From assembly GCA_045640905.1 (NCBI GenBank), contig JAZUFW010000013.1, positions 1-34,761 on the forward strand: 34,761 bases of DNA, given 5' to 3'. The position numbers and the translations under genes were made by a program. The stretch comes from JAILLW01 sp045640905 (GTDB lineage Bacteria; Bacillota; Clostridia; Lachnospirales; Lachnospiraceae). Positions 30,517 to 34,761 of the stretch are shown here, piece after piece. Positions within the stretch are counted from its first letter, which is position 1; every line of letters begins with the position of its first letter. The notes under the pieces are model-generated. The model was given only the letters and a program-made list of their open reading frames with translations. It searched no databases and was not told the origin of the DNA.

Positions 30517-32961
30517 ATGGCAGGATTTTGCAGATATTGCGGTAACAGAATAGATGACGGGGCACAGTTTTGCGCTCGATGCGGAAAGACTGTTGAAGAT
30601 GGGAATCCCGTGAACAATACAACGACGCCGTTAACCAAAACACAAATGTATCAATCAAGGATACAGAACGATAAATTGAAGAATCTCAAGGAACCTGTGA
30701 ATGCCAAGAAATCGGGAAGCTCGGCACTTTGCATTATTTTGGCAGCGGTGATGGTGATTGAACTTGCGGTTGCGGGATTCGTAAGTCCGGGATTTTTTGT
30801 AAAGAAAAAAGGACCCGAATCGGCAGGGAAAACGACCGAACGCGCTTCTTTGAGCGATAACGGCAAATCGGATATTAAAAAGAAGGAAGTACAAAGCGAT
30901 TCTGCCGTAGTATCGTCTGATAATCCCGTGTCCGAAGTATGTGAACTCGTTATTGATGCGGGAGAAATGAATCTCTCTGACGGAGAACAGACTGTTTCGG
31001 TTATACAATATGAGGATGTTACTTTGGCAGATGGAGCTGTTGAGACGGAGTATGACATCGCTATCGGAGAACATCGTGATTTTTATGAGCCGGTAAAGAT
31101 AGAGTTTCCTTATGATGCTTCAGATGAGAGCGTGGGAATTCTTCATTATGATGAGGAATTCGGTGAATGGATACCGATGATGACTATGGAGTCCGAAGAC
31201 GGAAATGTTTGTGCGTTGTTTGGAAGTCTCAGTCCTATAAAGGTGGTTACAGGTTCTTATAATAACTCGCTGTTTTATGTTGAAAACGCCGGAACCAAGG
31301 ATGCCGAAGTTAAAATTGCGGCCAATTATTGGAGCTTACTGAAAAAATATGATAAGTCTCTTTTGAAGGCGGAATCTGACAAGATGCTAAAGGACCCTTC
31401 CGGTTACTGCTTGGATTTTCCCGTATTGTCGGAGGATATGGATGTTGACGCCGTAAACAGTGCTTTTTCATCGGCCAATAATATTTGGACATTTGCAGGC
31501 CCTGCTATTGAAGGTGCCATGGGGACACTGCCGGAAATGTCAAAGAACAAATATGTTCAGTTTATGATAGATGCTCAGGGGCCTTTGTCTGAGGCCATGA
31601 ATGCCATGCCGTTTATTATGATGGCAGCCCAGGTGGGAATTGATACATATAAGGATGGAACTTTGTATTCGGAAACGGCGGCCTTGAACGGTTACAAAAA
31701 TTTGTGTACCAATGCAGGCAGCGTATATTCGATGGTCACCGGATACGGAAATTTCGGATTTACATTGACTTTCCTGGGTGTGGCCATCTTCTCGATGGAA
31801 TTGGATGCCGTAGTCGATGCTGCCAAAGCCGAGCAGACAGATAATATCGAAAAGGTATTCAATTCTTATTACGAAAATCTCGCTCCTTTTTCGAAACAAT
31901 ATTGGTATGATGTGTTTTACGATGCTTATTGGAACAGCGGAAGTGATTCCGATAAAGCCATGAGAACTTTGCTGGATGCCATTGATGCGCATGTTAACAA
32001 ATTCTGGGATGATATTTATGCTGACGGAAATGACGAACTGATTTTTGCAACAGCTGAAGCAGGCTATAAGAACATTTTCTTTAATGCGACCGAAGAGCAA
32101 AAGCGCGAATTGAGTAATTCGTTGAAACTCGATTTGCAAAAGCGGATTCAAAAGGAAACCATGCCCATGGTTTCGGGATTTTTGCTGGAACAGATGCAAA
32201 AGAAGACATATGAAAGATTGGGCAAAATGCTCCTTAACTACAATGACAATATGACTTTTGTTATTTCGGAAGAGGTAGATCCCGAGTCCACGGACCTTTT
32301 AAAGTATGACGGATGCACGCTGTGCTTTGGACGAAACGGATTGCCGATAGAGGGATGGAGCATTGAAGTTCCCGAGTATGATGACGATGAAACTTCCTGG
32401 TCGGAGAATTTTTCATGTACCGTATACGGATACCTGAATGCCGGTTTGCCCTACGAATTATATGTGTACAAAGATTATGAGTCGATGGAAAACTGTGACG
32501 AACCATTGTACAAAGCAGAGTTTGATGCTTCGCCGAATACGAATACGACGATAAATATTGCTCTGTCACAGGTTAAAGAAAAAGCGACTGTTAAAATGCT
32601 TGATCCTTCACAGGTCAGATATGTTACAGACTATATAGCAGAGGAAGTGGGAGGATACATGCCCGAAGAATTCCTGGCTTACGGCGGTGACAAAGATATA
32701 GATGCCAAGATTAACGGATGGGTGACCACTAATCAGTATGTGTTGGAAATTACGGCAAAAGGTTGTACGTATGAAGAATACCTGGCAATTCTCGATTATT
32801 ATGCTAATGTGGTCGGAGCTAATGTGGATGGCCCTAAAAAGACATCTGCAGGTTATACGGCAGATATCGAATATGGTAATGTAAAATCGGAATTTGCCGA
32901 TTTGAGAATGTCGGACGGATACTTATTCCTGCAATATGTATTTACCGTTGGCGCGGGGTGA
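30517..32961 (+). CDS. Zinc-ribbon, single-TM, large extracellular protein of unknown function (814 aa)
   Basis: Topology is clear. A cytoplasmic zinc ribbon carries Cys 5, 8, 19 and 22 (FCRYCGNRIDDGAQFCARCG), followed by a ~45-residue polar stretch, one membrane helix (~69-89) and ~720 extracellular residues. The first extracellular part (~140-250) resembles a ZU5/Ig-like beta module (YDIAIGEHRDFYEPVKIEFP, YDEEFGEWIPM). A long mostly helical domain (~270-590) has KNKYVQFMIDAQGPLSEAMN and a putative membrane-hugging segment (FTLTFLGVAIFSMELDA). It ends with beta-rich modules. The zinc-ribbon/TM/extracellular plan recalls wall-stress proteins such as staphylococcal TcaA, by architecture only. 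TAAGGAG lies just before ATG 30517. It is the last gene of the four-gene cluster; the following gene has its own promoter. Confidence 0.7.
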   Translation: MAGFCRYCGNRIDDGAQFCARCGKTVEDGNPVNNTTTPLTKTQMYQSRIQNDKLKNLKEPVNAKKSGSSALCIILAAVMVIELAVAGFVSPGFFVKKKGPESAGKTTERASLSDNGKSDIKKKEVQSDSAVVSSDNPVSEVCELVIDAGEMNLSDGEQTVSVIQYEDVTLADGAVETEYDIAIGEHRDFYEPVKIEFPYDASDESVGILHYDEEFGEWIPMMTMESEDGNVCALFGSLSPIKVVTGSYNNSLFYVENAGTKDAEVKIAANYWSLLKKYDKSLLKAESDKMLKDPSGYCLDFPVLSEDMDVDAVNSAFSSANNIWTFAGPAIEGAMGTLPEMSKNKYVQFMIDAQGPLSEAMNAMPFIMMAAQVGIDTYKDGTLYSETAALNGYKNLCTNAGSVYSMVTGYGNFGFTLTFLGVAIFSMELDAVVDAAKAEQTDNIEKVFNSYYENLAPFSKQYWYDVFYDAYWNSGSDSDKAMRTLLDAIDAHVNKFWDDIYADGNDELIFATAEAGYKNIFFNATEEQKRELSNSLKLDLQKRIQKETMPMVSGFLLEQMQKKTYERLGKMLLNYNDNMTFVISEEVDPESTDLLKYDGCTLCFGRNGLPIEGWSIEVPEYDDDETSWSENFSCTVYGYLNAGLPYELYVYKDYESMENCDEPLYKAEFDASPNTNTTINIALSQVKEKATVKMLDPSQVRYVTDYIAEEVGGYMPEEFLAYGGDKDIDAKINGWVTTNQYVLEITAKGCTYEEYLAILDYYANVVGANVDGPKKTSAGYTADIEYGNVKSEFADLRMSDGYLFLQYVFTVGAG

Positions 32962-32992
32962 GCACCGCATTGATTGCTTCGTACAGGAATAT

Positions 32993-33021
32993 TTGACAGT
33001 TCACATAATATATGATAACAT
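32993..33021 (+). promoter_or_regulatory. Promoter of the NlpC/P60 gene
   Basis: TTGACA (32993-32998), a 17-nt spacer and TAACAT (33016-33021). A start near 33028 gives a ~56-nt leader before ATG 33084 and puts the WalR-like box just downstream of the start. Confidence 0.55.
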
Positions 33022-33032
33022 AGGTGATGGTT

Positions 33033-33049
33033 TGTAACAATTTTGTAAC
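33033..33049 (+). promoter_or_regulatory. WalR-like (YycF) box upstream of a cell-wall hydrolase
   Basis: TGTAAC (33033-33038), AATTT, TGTAAC (33044-33049) fits the known WalR consensus TGTWAH-N5-TGTWAH exactly. The half-sites are 11 bp apart, one helical turn. WalRK controls wall hydrolases in Firmicutes, which suits the downstream gene. Confidence 0.6.
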
Positions 33050-33083
33050 AAATGAGATTTCTAACACGGGATACGGGGTTAAT

Positions 33084-34403
33084 ATGACGTTTAGAAAGAT
33101 TACATTAACTACATTATCTATGATTGCCGTAGTGGGACTTCTTGGCGGAGTTTCCGTTAATTCGTATGCAAAGGACGGACATGCTCTTCCTTCCGCAGGA
33201 ATTAACTTTGTATTTTCGCAGGATGCTACTTCGGTAAAAGATATAAAAGATACAACGGGAAAAACAACTAAACCCGAAAGCAGTACGGCGCCGCTTCCTT
33301 CATCGAGCGCAGCAAACAGTGCCTCTCCGCAGGCAACGGATGTTGCTTCAATTAATCCGGAGGATTTGATTGAAGAGATACCCGAAGAAGAGAAGACGGT
33401 CGAGGAAACTGTTGTATCCAAACTGGATATGAGCATTAATGAAAAAGAACGCCAGCTTGATGCGAAACAGGAAGAGGAAAAATTCAAATCCTTGGTTATC
33501 GCCCAGGTTAACGATTACGTTAATGTTCGTGCTGATGCTTCGGAAGATGCCGAAAAAGTCGGAAAATTATACAATAAATCAGCCGGTACATTTATTTCCG
33601 AAAAGGACGGTTGGTATGAGATTGAATCCGGTAACTGTAAAGGTTACGTCAAAGCGGAATATTGTGTTACGGGTGAAGCTGCCATTGAATTGGCAAAGCA
33701 GGTCGGCAGACGTATAGCTACCGTTGACACTACTACATTAAAAGTTAGAGAAGAGCCTTCACTGGAGGCGACTGTTCTTGGACTTGTTCCCGACGGCGAA
33801 GTATTAACCGTAACGGAAGAAATGGACGGCTGGGTTAAGGTTGATATCGAAGAAGGTATCGGATATGTAAGCCTTGATTATGTCAGACTTGATACGGAAT
33901 TTGTTAAGGCTGAATCAAAAGAGGAAGAGGAAGCCCGAATCCTTAAAGAAACTCGTGAAAGAGAAGCAGCCATTGAAGCCGCTAACAAGGTTAATAAGTC
34001 AAAGAGTACTAAGAGCACCGCGAGCACACAGACTTATCATTCGACAGGTTCCGGCAGTGAGCTTGGTAATGCCGTAGCTAATTTCGGACTCCAGTATGTT
34101 GGTAATCCTTATGTATACGGCGGATCGTCACTGACAAACGGAACAGACTGTTCCGGATTCGTAATGAGATGTTACGAACACTTCGGAGTATCATTGCCGC
34201 ATTCATCATCGGCAGACCGTTCTGTAGGTTATGCGGTAGACGGACTTGCTAATGCGCAGCCCGGTGACTTGATTTGTTATTCCGGTCACGTTGCTTTGTA
34301 TATCGGAGGCGGACAGATAGTTCACGCATCGAGTGCAAAGACAGGAATTAAGGTTTCAAATGCCGATTACAGAACAATTCTTGCAATCAGACGTATATTC
34401 TAG
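33084..34403 (+). CDS. Secreted NlpC/P60 cell-wall endopeptidase with two SH3b domains (439 aa)
   Basis: Expected to cleave peptidoglycan stem or cross-bridge peptides outside the cell. A signal peptide (residues 1-29, ending VNSYAKDG) leads to a Ser/Thr/Glu linker. Two bacterial SH3 domains follow: ~140-195 (NDYVNVRADASEDAEKVGKL) and ~210-270 (TTLKVREEPSLEATVLGLV), wall-binding modules. After a Lys/Glu helical and Ser/Thr linker comes the NlpC/P60 domain (~322-439): YVYGGSSLTNGTDCSGFVMR with catalytic C356, SGHVALYIGGG with H402 and HASS with H414. ATG 33084 is preceded by ACGGGG; the ATG at 33024 lies near the predicted transcription start and would extend the signal peptide, so it is rejected. 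It carries a WalR-like box and ends in a terminator. Confidence 0.92.
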   Translation: MTFRKITLTTLSMIAVVGLLGGVSVNSYAKDGHALPSAGINFVFSQDATSVKDIKDTTGKTTKPESSTAPLPSSSAANSASPQATDVASINPEDLIEEIPEEEKTVEETVVSKLDMSINEKERQLDAKQEEEKFKSLVIAQVNDYVNVRADASEDAEKVGKLYNKSAGTFISEKDGWYEIESGNCKGYVKAEYCVTGEAAIELAKQVGRRIATVDTTTLKVREEPSLEATVLGLVPDGEVLTVTEEMDGWVKVDIEEGIGYVSLDYVRLDTEFVKAESKEEEEARILKETREREAAIEAANKVNKSKSTKSTASTQTYHSTGSGSELGNAVANFGLQYVGNPYVYGGSSLTNGTDCSGFVMRCYEHFGVSLPHSSSADRSVGYAVDGLANAQPGDLICYSGHVALYIGGGQIVHASSAKTGIKVSNADYRTILAIRRIF

Positions 34404-34427
34404 GCAATAAATACATATGAGACATTT

Positions 34428-34458
34428 AAGCTCCCGCATTTTTGGCGGGAGCTTTTTT
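34428..34458 (+). terminator. Rho-independent terminator after the NlpC/P60 gene
   Basis: AAGCTCCCGC (34428-34437) pairs perfectly with GCGGGAGCTT (34445-34454) around ATTTTTG, followed by TTT. Confidence 0.93.
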
Positions 34459-34551
34459 ATTTGAATCCATTCTATTAGACGAGATACGGCCTGCGCCTTC
34501 GGTATTACTTTGCTCACACGTTGTGATGCGTAAACGTTCCGTAAGCATATA

Positions 34552-34761
34552 TGCAGTTTGCTTCCTACTCTGCGTAAAATGTGTTTTCTAAATGCTTCCT
34601 CAAGTCTTCGGTAACGGACGCGAACGTCGCACCCGACATCCGTGTAACTGGGTCCCCTTCGGGGACCATTGCTCCTATTTCGGCATCCATGCCGAAATTC
34701 GCTGGGTATTTAGGAAGCATTAAGAAAACTCAATTTTACTCCGCAAGGAACGCAAACTGCA
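34552..34761. repeat. 210-bp structured element with long inverted termini, cut at the window edge
   Basis: The ends are exact inverse copies: TGCAGTTTGC (34552-34561) and GCAAACTGCA (34752-34761). Inverse similarity continues inward for ~50 bp with a few indels: TAAAAT, TTTTCT and AATGCTTCCT on the left (to 34600) match AGGAAGCATT, AGAAAA and ATTTTA on the right (from 34712). Between the arms lie GGTCCCC-TTC-GGGGACC (34651-34667), TTTCGGCAT-CC-ATGCCGAAA (34678-34697) and ACGGA/TCCGT enclosing GTCG/CGAC (34614-34643). No ORF is present. It resembles a MITE-like palindrome or a structured intergenic repeat. The 34459-34551 flank contains only small palindromes (TCACA-CGT-TGTGA, GCATATATGC). 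Confidence 0.7.

Noticed and set aside
31540..32199. 219-codon minus-strand ORF inside the zinc-ribbon gene
   Set aside because: It is a shadow of the + strand reading frame, with no ribosome site or recognisable motif.
33024..33083. Upstream ATG 33024 for the NlpC/P60 protein
   Set aside because: It lies about at the predicted transcription start; ATG 33084 begins a clean signal peptide with a GGGG site.

Overview
This 34.8-kb window is a gene-dense, low-GC stretch in which every gene I can support (25 CDS and one remnant) lies on the + strand. Gene content and style point to an anaerobic clostridial Firmicute, most likely Lachnospiraceae (Butyrivibrio/Roseburia-like). The signs are frequent TTG starts with strong Shine-Dalgarno sites, meso-diaminopimelate dehydrogenase, many c-di-GMP proteins, a surface protein ending in VLG-(A/K)-(K/R)R repeats plus a TGD-type sorting signal, and an ECF-type membrane protein. 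This placement is inferred from the sequence; no search was run. I found no tRNA, rRNA, CRISPR array, insertion sequence or phage gene.

Layout. (1) 1-1390: a broken nuclease/transposase-like C-terminus, then a RelA/SpoT-type alarmone synthetase and a terminator. (2) 1545-4264: a promoter, a very long leader hairpin, a PilZ protein and a large secreted, wall-anchored acidic protein. (3) 4264-5483: two 88-bp structured repeats whose hairpins covary, a GNRA-loop hairpin, and a tandem-duplicated pair of proteins with double-glycine export leaders and an unrecognised cargo domain. (4) 5506-12459: YgjV-like/GNAT fusion, an M48-like membrane protein lacking the HExxH motif, an EAL phosphodiesterase, an ECF S-component-like protein and two MATE transporters. 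(5) 12497-19151: a hybrid histidine kinase, an E2-like acyltransferase without the catalytic His, an acyl-CoA/AMP ligase, a D-Ala-D-Ala carboxypeptidase and a cysteine-synthase-family enzyme. (6) 19163-26012: own promoter, carB, ddh, a small zincin, an SDR and trxB, tightly packed or overlapping and ended by a terminator. (7) 25996-28581: a promoter nested in that terminator, then a solute-binding-domain/HD-GYP receptor. (8) 28649-32961: four envelope proteins of unknown function. (9) 32993-34458: a WalR-like box before a two-SH3b NlpC/P60 wall hydrolase. (10) 34552-34761: a structured element with ~50-bp imperfect inverted termini, running exactly to the window edge.

Two themes recur: c-di-GMP signalling (PilZ, EAL, HD-GYP) and cell-envelope construction or remodelling (sorted surface protein, carboxypeptidase, Ddh, NlpC/P60, the zinc-ribbon cluster). 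The best candidates for something undescribed are the duplicated double-glycine-leader proteins, the kinase/E2-like/AMP-ligase cassette, the four-gene envelope cluster, and the two structured repeat elements.
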